Positions 1 through 8,953 of a DNA stretch of 64,000 nt are shown piece by piece (position 1 is the first letter of the stretch; the number at the start of each line of letters is the position of its first letter). Made by a program: the position numbers and the translations under genes. Origin of the DNA: Cephalopachus bancanus (Eukaryota; Chordata; Mammalia; Primates; Tarsiidae). The notes under the pieces are model-generated. The model was not told where the DNA came from, made no database searches, and saw only the letters and a program-made list of their open reading frames with translations. The DNA is taken from contig JAPVLO010000138.1 of the NCBI GenBank assembly GCA_027257055.1, positions 2,914,001 to 2,978,000 of the forward strand, written 5' to 3'.

Positions 1-1092
1 ATAAAAATCTTGCCAGAATTTCTAGACAAGTATTTACCATCCATGTTTAAAAACCTTGTACCACCAGAGGCAAAGCAGATGAAAGTTAAAGTAAACTTGC
101 TTCTAGTCTAGTCTATTTACCTAAATAACTCTTATAAAATCATATGGAAAAATTAACGTATAGAAAGTAATTTCCTTATCTGATCTGTCTGCCAAAAAGT
201 CATCACTAATTCTCTGTAAAAAGAGAAAACTCAACCATAAAATATCTACCTGTTTAAATAAAAATGCCAATCTTGAAGTCTTTTAACACCAAGACATCAA
301 AAAAAAAAAAAAAAAAGGGTTTGCAAATTCAAGATGGTGCTTAAAGTAAAAGGTATGGTTAAAAAATCTGTATTCATAGTAAGAGACTAAAATCTTGTCA
401 CTGCAAAATTCCCCATGGCTTTTGGCACTGACACTGAAAGAAAGATTTTAGTCTTTTGGTCACTTGAAGCTGCTACTAAATACAGCAGTAAGCCTTTAAA
501 AAGTGGTTAAAAAAAAAGCATGGAACTGAAAGCTAATTAAGGTAACTACATCATATACAAGTAAAACATAGTTTGAAAGAGTCATTTCTGCTAGGGATCT
601 GATCACAGAGGAACAGTTTTCCCACCACCCCTTCCATTTTGAAGAGGGTCCTCTGAAGAATTGGTTCCTTTCAGTAACCGTGAGTGGTGTTGCCTGGCAG
701 CAGCTTCAATTTCCTAGGCTAGTCTTCAATCCGAGTAATTAAGTAATCTCACAAGGAATAATCATACATGGCAACAGGGTAAAAAAGCAGGGCAGTTCTT
801 CCATGCACAAACATTTTCAGGAGAAAAACCATCAATTTTAAAGATAACCATCAGATTTCAGGTATCCTAGCACACTCTAAACCTAAGTTTTTGCTTTATA
901 CCATTGGTGACTAAAATTATCAATAAGTTTTGCAGTGAGGTTTTCTTCTTGCCTGCAACTATATACACATTGCAAAACTATTCTGCATCACATGATTTTA
1001 AATGAAATAAATATAAAATGAACCACACAATCAACACAAAACTTTAATACTCCACATTATTTATCCTGATCACAATGGTGGAAACCTCCTTG
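1..1092 (-). other. CGGBP1: CGGBP1 3' untranslated region (extends off the left edge)
   Basis: This AT-rich, non-coding stretch follows the CGGBP1 stop codon (minus strand) with no splice site or other gene that I can see. CGGBP1 mRNAs are known to carry a long 3' UTR in the single coding exon, so I read the stretch as 3' UTR. It holds a 17-base poly(A) run at 300-316 and no interspersed repeat I recognise. The poly(A) site is not identified and may lie outside the window. Confidence 0.7.
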
Positions 1093-1596
1093 TCAACAAT
1101 CTTGTGAGTTGAGGAGTTGATTCTCATTCTCATAGCCATCAGGCAGATATGCTCTCCGTAGCTGGTCTGACTTAGGTATGGAGCCTCCATTCTTCACATG
1201 GCGAGACAGGAAAGCACGGACTGCCGGGTGATCCGCCTTCTCAAGTGGGATGTTGGCTTCCAGGCACATTTTCACAAAGTCCTGGATAACACTGACTTTC
1301 TCTGTCTGCGCAGTACTGTTGCACTGAAGAGACGCAGTGAGGGGCCTCTGCTTCTTTCTCACGCTCTGCTCTTCAAATTCTGCCTTCCTCTTGGTGTGAG
1401 TCTTTGACTTGAGGTGGTCACTAATGGCAGACTTGCGCACATGATTCAGAACCACATTGCAAGAAGTGCAGAAGAGTTTTCCTCCATCTTCATGCAGCTC
1501 ACCTCCAAACTCAGTGACTCGATCCAGGGGAGTCACATACAAAGCAGTCTTAGAACGGTTTCGAGCAGGTGGTGCTGTTACTACAAATCGCTCCAT
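1093..1596 (-). CDS. CGGBP1: CGG triplet repeat-binding protein 1 (complete coding sequence)
   Basis: The 167-residue product matches CGGBP1 as I know it from mammals, apparently at full length. It is a nuclear protein that binds unmethylated CGG repeats, such as the FMR1 5' UTR repeat, and GC-rich or repeat DNA. A single C2H2/BED-like zinc finger is visible: C43-X2-C46-X14-H61-X5-H67. A bipartite basic nuclear localisation signal follows at about residues 69-85 (KRK...RKKQRP). The C-terminal part (about 104-152) is helical and resembles a segment of hAT transposases, with its ANIPL...HPAVRAFL pattern. The start at 1596 is preferred because it has A at -3 and G at +4 and gives the usual 167 residues. 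An in-frame ATG at 1660-1662 would add 22 residues. The whole coding sequence sits in one exon. The gene is head-to-head with ZNF654 across the CpG island. Confidence 0.97.
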   Translation of the reverse strand: MERFVVTAPPARNRSKTALYVTPLDRVTEFGGELHEDGGKLFCTSCNVVLNHVRKSAISDHLKSKTHTKRKAEFEEQSVRKKQRPLTASLQCNSTAQTEKVSVIQDFVKMCLEANIPLEKADHPAVRAFLSRHVKNGGSIPKSDQLRRAYLPDGYENENQLLNSQDC

Positions 1597-1663
1597 TCTG
1601 ACCTCGAATACGGTTCTTTCAAGACAAGAGAAACAAAGTGAAGTGTTATAACAACAGTTCATT

Positions 1664-1776
1664 CTGGAAGTAACATCAACAATAAGAGGCAGGGTATATC
1701 TACTTTAAGATTAAAAACGTCAAAAAACTTGATTCACATTAGTAGACTGTGTTTGTCCTGTTAATTTTTAACTTAC
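1664..1776 (-). other. CGGBP1: Possible short CGGBP1 5' UTR intron
   Basis: On the minus strand a textbook donor (CAG|GTAAGT, plus-strand acttacctg at 1771-1779) lies just upstream of a usable acceptor (ttacttccag, plus-strand ctggaagtaa at 1664-1673). Together they would define a 113-nt intron ending right at the in-frame upstream ATG. The donor is strong. The acceptor's pyrimidine tract is weak, so the donor may instead splice elsewhere. Confidence 0.35.
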
Positions 1777-3769
1777 CTGAAATATGAAAGGGAAGACAAA
1801 AAACAGAGCAAGTGACTATTAACAACCAGGTTCATTCCTTGATATAAAATTCAGACAATAAGAAAAGAACTCCAACTAGCTCCAGTTGGCACCAGTATTC
1901 GGAAGAACCTAATCACAGGTCAACATGTAGAGTATTAATTAGATGAATTGTATCCAATTTAGATAAGCATTCAAGTTTATAGGAGGTTCTTTCACAACGC
2001 TGGGGGAACTGATTTTAGAAGAACAACTGTGGAAAAAGTGTGTTCAAACAGGTGGGTCTATGATCCACTATAATCCTATATGAAGATGGATATAATTTCT
2101 AAGATTGTTCTGAGAAGAAAAAAGTAAAAACAACCAGAGAACATAGAACATGCAATTAATAACAATATATTTTAAAGCCAAAATATAAAGTTCAAAGTAA
2201 GTCATTTTTTAAAAAGTATGTATACCTCTCCTAAGTTTTCCAAAAGGTGGTAAGATATGCAAAATGCTACTTCTCTAATATTTTTGGCTCTTTTTTCCAT
2301 TAAAGACGAATAATTACATTTGTTAATAGCTATTTCACTTAATAACTAGTAAGAACAAAATCAAGAACTTAACATACTGCCTAGTAAATGACAGGTCAAT
2401 CAAAACGTGTTGAAAAAATGTGCACCTTTACTATTTGTCCAAATACTTAAAATAATTTAGAAGGAGCTTAATAATTTCTCAATTTACCCTAATGATCACT
2501 GGATTAAGTTCCCAAATCATAATGTATGGGCACTGAAACCCCGAAATAACATATTTTGGTAGATGACACATGATCATTAAGTCTTAATTGTTCTCTGGGG
2601 CCATGCCTTTGGGCTAAGCTTACACCAAATAAGATTTAAGAAATTAAAGTGAGCTTGATAGAATTCAAGATGGAATTCTGTTCTGTATAAATATGTTAGA
2701 GAAAGACTCCTAAGTGTGCTCTGAAGAACTATGCTTTATAAGTATAATCAGAAACAATGGAGTATTCCATTAATCCACACTAGAGAATAGCTAGGCAACA
2801 TAAAGTCTCTTTCAAACGAACTTTAAATTGTCAATGTTAGACACCCATGGACCAAACCCAGAAAATTTAACATTCCACAGATATTCTAGAAATTATGATA
2901 AAGTCTAGGTTCTAATGGATTTAGTTTTTTCCATTAATTCATTTGTCAAATGCTGTTTTAGGCAATAGGCTTGCAATGGTAGAGAGGACAGACATGATTC
3001 CCGCCTAGATATTTAGTGAATTGCCATTACAAGTTTGTACTTTAAGTTAATGATGTGTGTTCTGACTCTCATAACAAACCAGTCCCTATTGTGAATAATG
3101 ATTTTAACCTAGCTATGAAAAACATTAAGTATGTGCCCTGTCATGCCTAAATCTTACTTTCTATCTTTTAAGTACTTGGATTTCAAAAACAACAAATAAG
3201 CATGTAATTCCTCGTGGCATAAAATGCTCAATCATTTGTGCTAACGTGAAAGCTCTGTACTCTCTTTCCAATGCCTCGAACTTTCAAAAAGTCTGTTTGT
3301 GTTGCTGCAGAGGCAAATATCCACCCAGCAGAGGATGCTCAAGTTTACATACCCGAAGAACAAAAGTGTTTTCAGTAGGCGATCAGAATTTTTTAAACAA
3401 ACGAAGAAGCCAAGAAGTGCAGGAATTGGCCAACAAAACAGAAGTAGCAAATCACTTACTAGATCAAAACAAAACTCATCAGAAGTTTGCAAGCTTAAAC
3501 GTTTACCGGGTTCGTTTCCAGTTTTTTTGTCCTGATACTCAGCAGAGAAGGGTCTCCGTGCAAAACCAGAGACGCATCAAACCCTGGCGCGTTCCGTCGG
3601 CTCACACCCGGAGATGCCTTCAAATCAGTTTTTCAACAAGTGGTGGTGGGGGAAGAGTCTCTGGGCTTGCACCCGACTTTCCCTGCGGTGCCGGGAAGTC
3701 ATGCCTTTCCTGCAAAACACGGAAAAATGGGACGAAAAGGTGGGGGGGGAGGGGAGGAAGAGAGGAACA
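1777..3769 (-). other. CGGBP1: CGGBP1 5' intron/UTR region
   Basis: This is AT-rich sequence between the coding exon and the CpG island. It should hold the 5' UTR introns and any further non-coding exon of CGGBP1, transcribed leftward. I see no coding potential and no clear Alu. A weak MIR/L2-like stretch lies near 2940-3010. Exon borders cannot be fixed by eye. Confidence 0.5.
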
Positions 3770-3939
3770 CGAGCGTCAACAACAGCCTCCCCGCAGGTGT
3801 CTCGAGACCGCCGCGCACCTGGGCACCGCGCGCCCACCCCGGCGGCCGCCGCGCCGCGTCCCCGCGTCCCGGCCCGGCGGCCGCCCCCCCGCCCCCCGCC
3901 CCGCGCCCGCAGGCCCCGGCGGGGGGGAGGGGGCGGGGC
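3739..3939 (+). other. Two more G-run clusters in the CGGBP1 side of the island
   Basis: A run of eight G followed by agggg and agg begins near 3742. Around 3920-3938 runs of seven, five and four G are separated by single bases. Both could form quadruplexes. They lie at the left margin of the CpG island. Confidence 0.55.
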
Positions 3940-4539
3940 GCTCCCGGCGTCTGGACGCCCTCCGCCCGCGCCAGCCCGCACGCCGGCGCCCCGCCCGCCG
4001 GCCCGGCCGGTCCCCGCCGCCCGCCGCCCGCCGCGGCCCGGGAACTCGGCAGCCGAGTTGGCGGCAGCCTGCGGGGAGGCGGCCGCTGTCAGGCTTCGCG
4101 TCTCCTCCCTCTTCCTCCCGCCGACGACGGCGCCGGCCCCGCCCCCGGCCCCAGCCGCGGGACGGAAGGCCCCGGGCCCGGAGCCCCACCAACGGCCGGG
4201 CCCACCCTCGGCCTCCCCCGCTCTTCGGTACCGTAGGATCGAGGCCACCGCGAGGGGAAGTGGACGAGACCCGGCTGGAGAGGAAGCGAGGAGGAGGAAG
4301 AGGGGGAGCGCGGGGGTGAGGGAGGAGGAGGACCCGTCGCTGCCGCCGTCGCCGCCGTTGCCCGATCGAGCCCCGCGGCGGCCGCCGTGTCCCCCGCCGC
4401 GCCCCGTCCGCCTTCGCCGCCTATGGCAGAGCCCGTGGGCGGGCCCCAGCAACCGCCGAGCAGCAGGGGCCAACCGACGGCCGCGCTGGTAAACAGACGG
4501 CTTCCTGGGCCAGTGGGCGCGGAAGGGCGGGCCCGTGCG

Positions 4540-4600
4540 TGATTGGCAGCTCGAGTTCTCCAGTGAGCGCTGGGGGCGTGGGTGGGCGGAGCCGGAAGTG
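4540..4600. promoter_or_regulatory. Core promoter elements: inverted CCAAT, GC boxes, ETS site
   Basis: gattggcagc at 4541-4550 is an inverted CCAAT box (NF-Y type). ggggcgtgggtgggcgg at about 4573-4589 contains GC/KLF-type boxes. gccggaagtg at 4591-4600 is a consensus ETS (GABPA/ELK) site. The group lies about 140-190 bp upstream of the ZNF654 ATG and divergent from CGGBP1, a typical arrangement for a bidirectional promoter. The transcription start sites themselves are inferred. Confidence 0.6.
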
Positions 4601-4685
4601 CAGCCCGGCCGAGAGGCCCCAGTCTGGCTAGGGCGGAGGGAAGGGGGAGGGAACTCGAGGAGGAGGAGGTGAGCCGAGGCAGCGA

Positions 4686-4697
4686 CGGCGGCGGCGG
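4686..4697 (+). repeat. (CGG)4 tract in the ZNF654 5' UTR
   Basis: Four perfect CGG units lie about 37 bp upstream of the ZNF654 start codon. The neighbouring divergent gene encodes a CGG-repeat binder, so this is a candidate binding site; the tract is short. Confidence 0.85.
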
Positions 4698-4733
4698 CGC
4701 AGGGGCTGGTACGCGCTGGGCGGCGAGAGCCTC

Positions 4734-4916
4734 ATGGCGGAGGAAGAGAGCGACCAAGAGGCCGAACGCCTCGGGGAAGAGCTGGTGGCCATTGTGGAGT
4801 CCCCGCTGGGCCCCGTGGGGCTGCGGGCCGCGGGCGACGGCCGAGGCGGCGCTGGCAGCGGCGGCGGCGGCGGCGGCGGGATCAGCAGTCGGGATTACTG
4901 CCGACGCTTCTGTCAG
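4734..4916 (+). CDS. ZNF654: ZNF654 coding exon 1
   Basis: Encodes residues 1-61: an acidic start (EEESDQEAERLGEE), a hydrophobic strand, a glycine run coded by CGG repeats, and the family motif YCRRFCQ at the end. The ATG at 4734 is the first in frame after the ETS/GC-box promoter. It sits in an ATGGCGG context that also resembles a YY1 site. The exon ends in phase 0 at ctgtcag|gtgagg, a good donor. It lies wholly inside the CpG island. The 5' UTR is probably short, beginning somewhere in 4600-4700. Confidence 0.93.
4859..4879 (+). repeat. ZNF654: (CGG)7 tract coding poly-glycine in ZNF654 exon 1
   Basis: Seven perfect CGG units are read in the GGC frame and give a run of seven glycines at residues 43-49 of ZNF654. 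Length polymorphism is expected for such a repeat. Confidence 0.9.
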
Positions 4917-5067
4917 GTGAGGCGCCCGCCGGCCGCCCGACTTGTCACCGGTCCCGGGCCTCCCCGCGCCGCCCGGCCTTCCCGGCCGCCGGCCCGGGCT
5001 GTGTCCGGCGCCCGCTCCTGCGGCCCCGCCGGCGGGCGGGCAGGGGGGCGCCCGCCGCTCTCCGCCC

Positions 5068-5098
5068 GGGCGGGGGGCGGGGGGCGGGGCGGGCCGGG
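5068..5098 (+). other. G-quadruplex-prone G-run cluster in early ZNF654 intron 1
   Basis: The plus strand carries successive runs of 3, 6, 6, 4, 3 and 3 G separated by one or two bases, about 150 bp past the exon 1 donor. This exceeds the usual G3+N1-7 quadruplex pattern. It lies on the non-template strand of ZNF654. Confidence 0.7.
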
Positions 5099-5784
5099 CG
5101 ACCCGCGGCCCCGGGCCGCCGCGAAAGTGAGCGGGCCGGCCGGCCGGAAGGCGCCGTCCCGCCGGCCTCCCCGCCCGGCGGCGGTCCTGCCGCGCCGCCG
5201 CTGCGCGTCGCCCCCCGGGTCCCGCGCGCCCGTCGCGCCGGGCCGGGCCGCCCCGCTCCTCGCCCGCCCGCTTCCGGGCCGGGAGGCGTGCCGCCCGCCG
5301 CCCTCGCCTGTCAGGCCCGCCCGCCTCCGCGGGGTCGCCTGTCATCCCGCCCCGGCCCCCGGCCCGCGGGCCTGCGGGCGGCCCCCTTCGCCGCGCGCCC
5401 CTTCCCCCCTCGGCGCTCGCCCCGTCCCGACGCGCCCTCGGAAAGTCGCTCTCCTGGCGCCCGCGCCGGGGTGCGGCCCGGCGCCCGGCCCCCGGGTCGC
5501 GGTGTGTTCTGCGTCGCCCGTCAAGCGCGGCGTCCGAGCGAGCCGGCCGGCGGCTTCCTGGTCGGCTGTCAGCCGTGCTGGCGCTGCCCGCCGTGCTTGC
5601 AGTCCGTGCAGCCCGAGTCCCTGTCGGGGGCCAAGTTTGCATCCTCGTCTGCTGACGTTGACAACTTAAACGTTTGCTCTCCTCCGTAACACTCTTGTTG
5701 TGCAAGCCATTTTGGGAAAAAACTGCTTCTTTTCTGTCTCATCCCTTTTAAGATGTGCTTGTTATTTTGCATGTATTGAGCGCA

Positions 5785-5885
5785 AGTCCTGGCTCCCCCA
5801 GCTCCTAGCTGTGTTCCCCTGGACTAGGTACTTGACCTCTCCATGCCTCGGTTTCCCCTCTGTCAAAGAGGGATAGTAGTTAAAC
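5785..5885 (+). repeat. MIR SINE fragment
   Basis: Contains the MIR core pattern of ctagctgtg, followed by acctctcc.tgcctc.gtttcccc and a diverged end. Borders approximate. Confidence 0.7.
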
Positions 5886-7469
5886 GAGCAAATATGTAAA
5901 GGGTTTGGATCAGTTAGCTGTTAATTTCATTCTGATGTAGGAAATAAAGTTAACAGAAGTGGGCAAAGTGCTTGCTGACATTTGATTTTATTCCCTTCCA
6001 AGCATTGAAAGAAAAAGGATTTAGACATTTTCAGGTAAGTTTTTAATGCTTTGGTTTAAATTGCCTTTGATCTCATCCCCCCCCCCGCAGTGTTATAAGT
6101 TGGTTTGAAGGTTGAAAGGGTGTGTCAAGTTCTTTGGCATTGCTCTCTATTTAGTGACTTTCTTGAAAATTGATTTTTATTTAGATAATAGATAATTGGC
6201 ATTCACTGGATTTAGAGGTTTAGAGTTTTAGAGCACTTATTTTCTAAATACACCTTTTACATCTAGAAACCATGTTATTGGTAGATTTTGTATATAGGAA
6301 TTTTAAGTTTTTGAAAATTAGGATACAGTTGATATTTTTAATATATTTTGTTTTGCTTTTTATATCATTAACAAGGAACTTGGTTTGGTTATGTTTATCT
6401 TTGCTGATTTACTTGATCAAGTAAACCCTTAATGGCTATAGAATCTGAAATTTCATGTGAGATCTAGAACATTTTTTGAGAACTTTTAGTTACTCTTATC
6501 TGCTTCTTGAGTTAAATTTTTAGAACAAATGAACAGCTTTAGCTTGGGTAGTACAGTGTCTGAATAGTGACAGTAAAATATTTTACGAACAAATGAAGTT
6601 CATTACCTCCCAAACAGCCATGAAAATAAAACTAAGCAGGAATAACTTGATGAATTTTTCTTTTATTTTGCTGAATTATGAGTGTTAGACTTTACTTTCT
6701 TGTTTTCACCTTTTACCTGAAACCTTATTACATAGTCTGTAATACTCTAGATGACCAGAAGGACTGTTCCTGGGGAGTCCCTGTCTTGGTTCTACCTTGC
6801 CGGTGAGCTTCGTGAAGTCCTTTTTTATGTTAAGACTTTTAGATGGAATAAAAAATTACCTTTATTAAGCTGGATTTTAGCTACTGATTACTAAAATGCT
6901 GCCATAATAATTCTCTTTTATTTGTCAGCAAATTAAGCAGTGCATTATATAATCTAATGCCCAAAGATTGTTTCTTTTTAAAGATTTGGTTTTCTAACAT
7001 TTACTGAGGGTAATATTAGGTGATTTGTATTTATTAATAAATGACTTACTCATGAGTAATCCATAAAATGGATAATATGCACTCTGGTGGGCGACAGCTA
7101 AATATATGAATTATACACACAGCCTAGTTGTGTTGAGAAGAAAGACTTCAATTTGTCTTCGTCCTTTTAGAGGGAAATATGAATCAAAATTTCTTGGCAA
7201 TTAGTTGTGTGGGTAAAGGGAGAGAGGAAGGAACACTTCTTTTCAAGAGAGGTTTTTGTGTCTTTCACCAGGAAGAAGAAGTAAAACAGAAGATACAGTG
7301 TAACGCTGAACCAACTGGCCCTATCACATCCTTTCTTGGCTGTCATTAGTAGGCTCTCAGTAAATATTTTAATAGAATTGGCCCTGACCACCTACTTAAT
7401 TTGCTTTGGAATGAAAGGTAGGGGAAAAACTCTTATCAAGGGCCTACTCTCTTAGCCTTACTCTCTTAG

Positions 7470-7560
7470 CAAGGTACATAGTTGAAACTGAGGACTGAGC
7501 AAGTTAGTTTATCTTCACTTCCAGTAGATCTCAAGCTGGGATTTGAACACAGCCTTCTGT
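7470..7560 (-). repeat. MIR SINE fragment
   Basis: Antisense MIR core: aaactgagg, then agcaagttag, then gggatttgaacacag. Borders approximate. Confidence 0.65.
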
Positions 7561-7974
7561 TTCGACTGAAAGGCAGTTTGAAATGACAAATAAGTCCTCA
7601 AAAAATTATGCAGGGATTTTTTTGTTTTCTTTTTTGGGAAATGGTGCAAAGGAAAAGATAATTTACTGGAAGTAATTTGGGAATCATGGATGAAAAGTTT
7701 AAAAAGCACTTCAAGAAACAGATCAGAATTATCTCTCAGAATTGTTAGGTGCCTATGGACATTTCTCGTTCCTGAAATTTTAAAAAATTTATTTTGTCAC
7801 CAAATATAAAATAGATTACAGTTTTTGCCATGAATTGATTGTAAACTAATCAAGTCAAGATTACTTTCTTCTTAGTTCAGTGCCAGAGTGAATACAGTGA
7901 GTATTAAATATTTTTGGAAACATTTTGAAATGTTGATTAAAATAGACTTTAAAATTGCTTTATACTACAGGGTT

Positions 7975-8085
7975 AATAGCCATCCCGTAAGGATGTCATG
8001 AATATAAAATGAGAGAATGAACATAAAGTGCTTAGGACTCTACCTAGCACGTAGATAGGCTTAAATAGAAGCTATTTATATTTCT
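7975..8085 (+). repeat. MIR SINE 3' portion
   Basis: Pattern of aaatgagagaatgaacataaa, gtgcttag, ctagcacgtag and a tail like the MIR 3' end. Borders approximate. Confidence 0.6.
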
Positions 8086-8239
8086 CTCTTGTGAAATCCT
8101 CTGAGGATATAAGAGGGACATTAGGATTGTCTAATCTGTAGGTAGCTTATAGTTTGTTTCCCACAGTAGACTTTAGAAAAAAATTTAGCAGTGATTACCA
8201 TTCTTAAATTCTGTTATTTAAGGATATTTTCTTTCTTGC

Positions 8240-8443
8240 AGGAGTCTCAGATTTTGTTTCTTGCATGGGGCATTTGGCAGTGTCAGGAGGTGTTTTTGGT
8301 TGTCCTGATTGGGGTTTGTTGCTGGCATCTAGTGCACAGAGACTAGAGATGCAGCTGAACATCCTACAATGCCCAGGATAGCCTCCACAACAAAGAATTC
8401 TCTGTCCCAAAATATCAGTAGTGCTGAGGCTGAGAAACCTTGC
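8240..8443. mobile_element. MER5A-like hAT-Charlie MITE
   Basis: Internal blocks match the MER5A pattern: gcatttggcagtgtc, tggcatctagtg, catcctacaatgcccaggat, caacaaagaatt and the terminal tgaggctgagaaacc. Non-coding. Confidence 0.75.
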
Positions 8444-8660
8444 TATACTCTTATGTTGGAACTCTCAATAGGTACTCTACATCTGTAATGCTGACATAAG
8501 TGACAAAAAGTAGTTAATGATCCTCAAATAATTTTTAAGTAACTCCTGTGGGGCAGGCACTGTAATAGGTATTTAAAAGACAATTTTAACAGAAGAAAGG
8601 GCTCTTTGTTTTACAAAATAACATGCTAATGTCTCTTATTTTAGAGAAATTAAAATTTGT

Positions 8661-8953
8661 GACTGGGCATGGTGGCACATGCCTGTCAGCCCAGCACTTT
8701 GGGAGGCTAAGGTTAGAGGATTGCCTGAGCCCAGGAGTTTAAGGCCAGCCTGGGCAGCATGGCAAGACCGTCTCTAAAATTAAAAAATAAAATAAAAATA
8801 GCTGGGTGTGGTGGCACACACTGTAGTTTCAGCTACTTGGAAGGCTGAGGCAGAAGGATCGCCTGAGTCCAGCAGGTCGAGGCTGCGGTGGCTATGATCT
8901 GCCTCTGTAATACCAACCTGGGCAACAGAGTGAGACTTCGACTCAAAAAAAAA
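8661..8953 (+). mobile_element. Alu, full-length dimer (older type)
   Basis: Left arm gactgggcatggtggcacat, both arms present, linker aaaataaaataaaaata and a terminal A-run. No target-site duplication stands out. Confidence 0.9.

Larger units (their letters stand above)
3770..5640. promoter_or_regulatory. CpG island with bidirectional CGGBP1/ZNF654 promoter
   Basis: Base composition switches abruptly from AT-rich to very GC-rich with dense CpG over about 1.9 kb, then back. The island lies between the 5' end of CGGBP1 (leftward) and the ZNF654 start codon (rightward), and contains GC boxes, a CCAAT box and an ETS site but no TATA box. This is the usual form of a broad housekeeping divergent promoter. 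Long open frames cross the island on both strands, but these reflect the scarcity of AT-rich stop codons, not genes. It also holds CGG repeats and G-runs, described separately. Confidence 0.9.
5641..8239 (+). other. ZNF654 intron 1, first part
   Basis: AT-rich intron with no gene seen. It holds three MIR pieces: about 5785-5885 (sense), 7470-7560 (antisense) and 7975-8085 (sense). Nothing else is recognised. Confidence 0.6.

Noticed and set aside
1198..1651. Plus-strand open frames over the CGGBP1 coding region
   Set aside because: Shadows of the CGGBP1 frame on the opposite strand.
3246..5705. Long open frames on both strands across the CpG island, up to 538 codons
   Set aside because: They come from GC-rich sequence with few stop codons, are rich in Arg/Pro/Ala/Gly, overlap each other in several frames and cross the ZNF654 promoter and exon 1. 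No known domain is seen.
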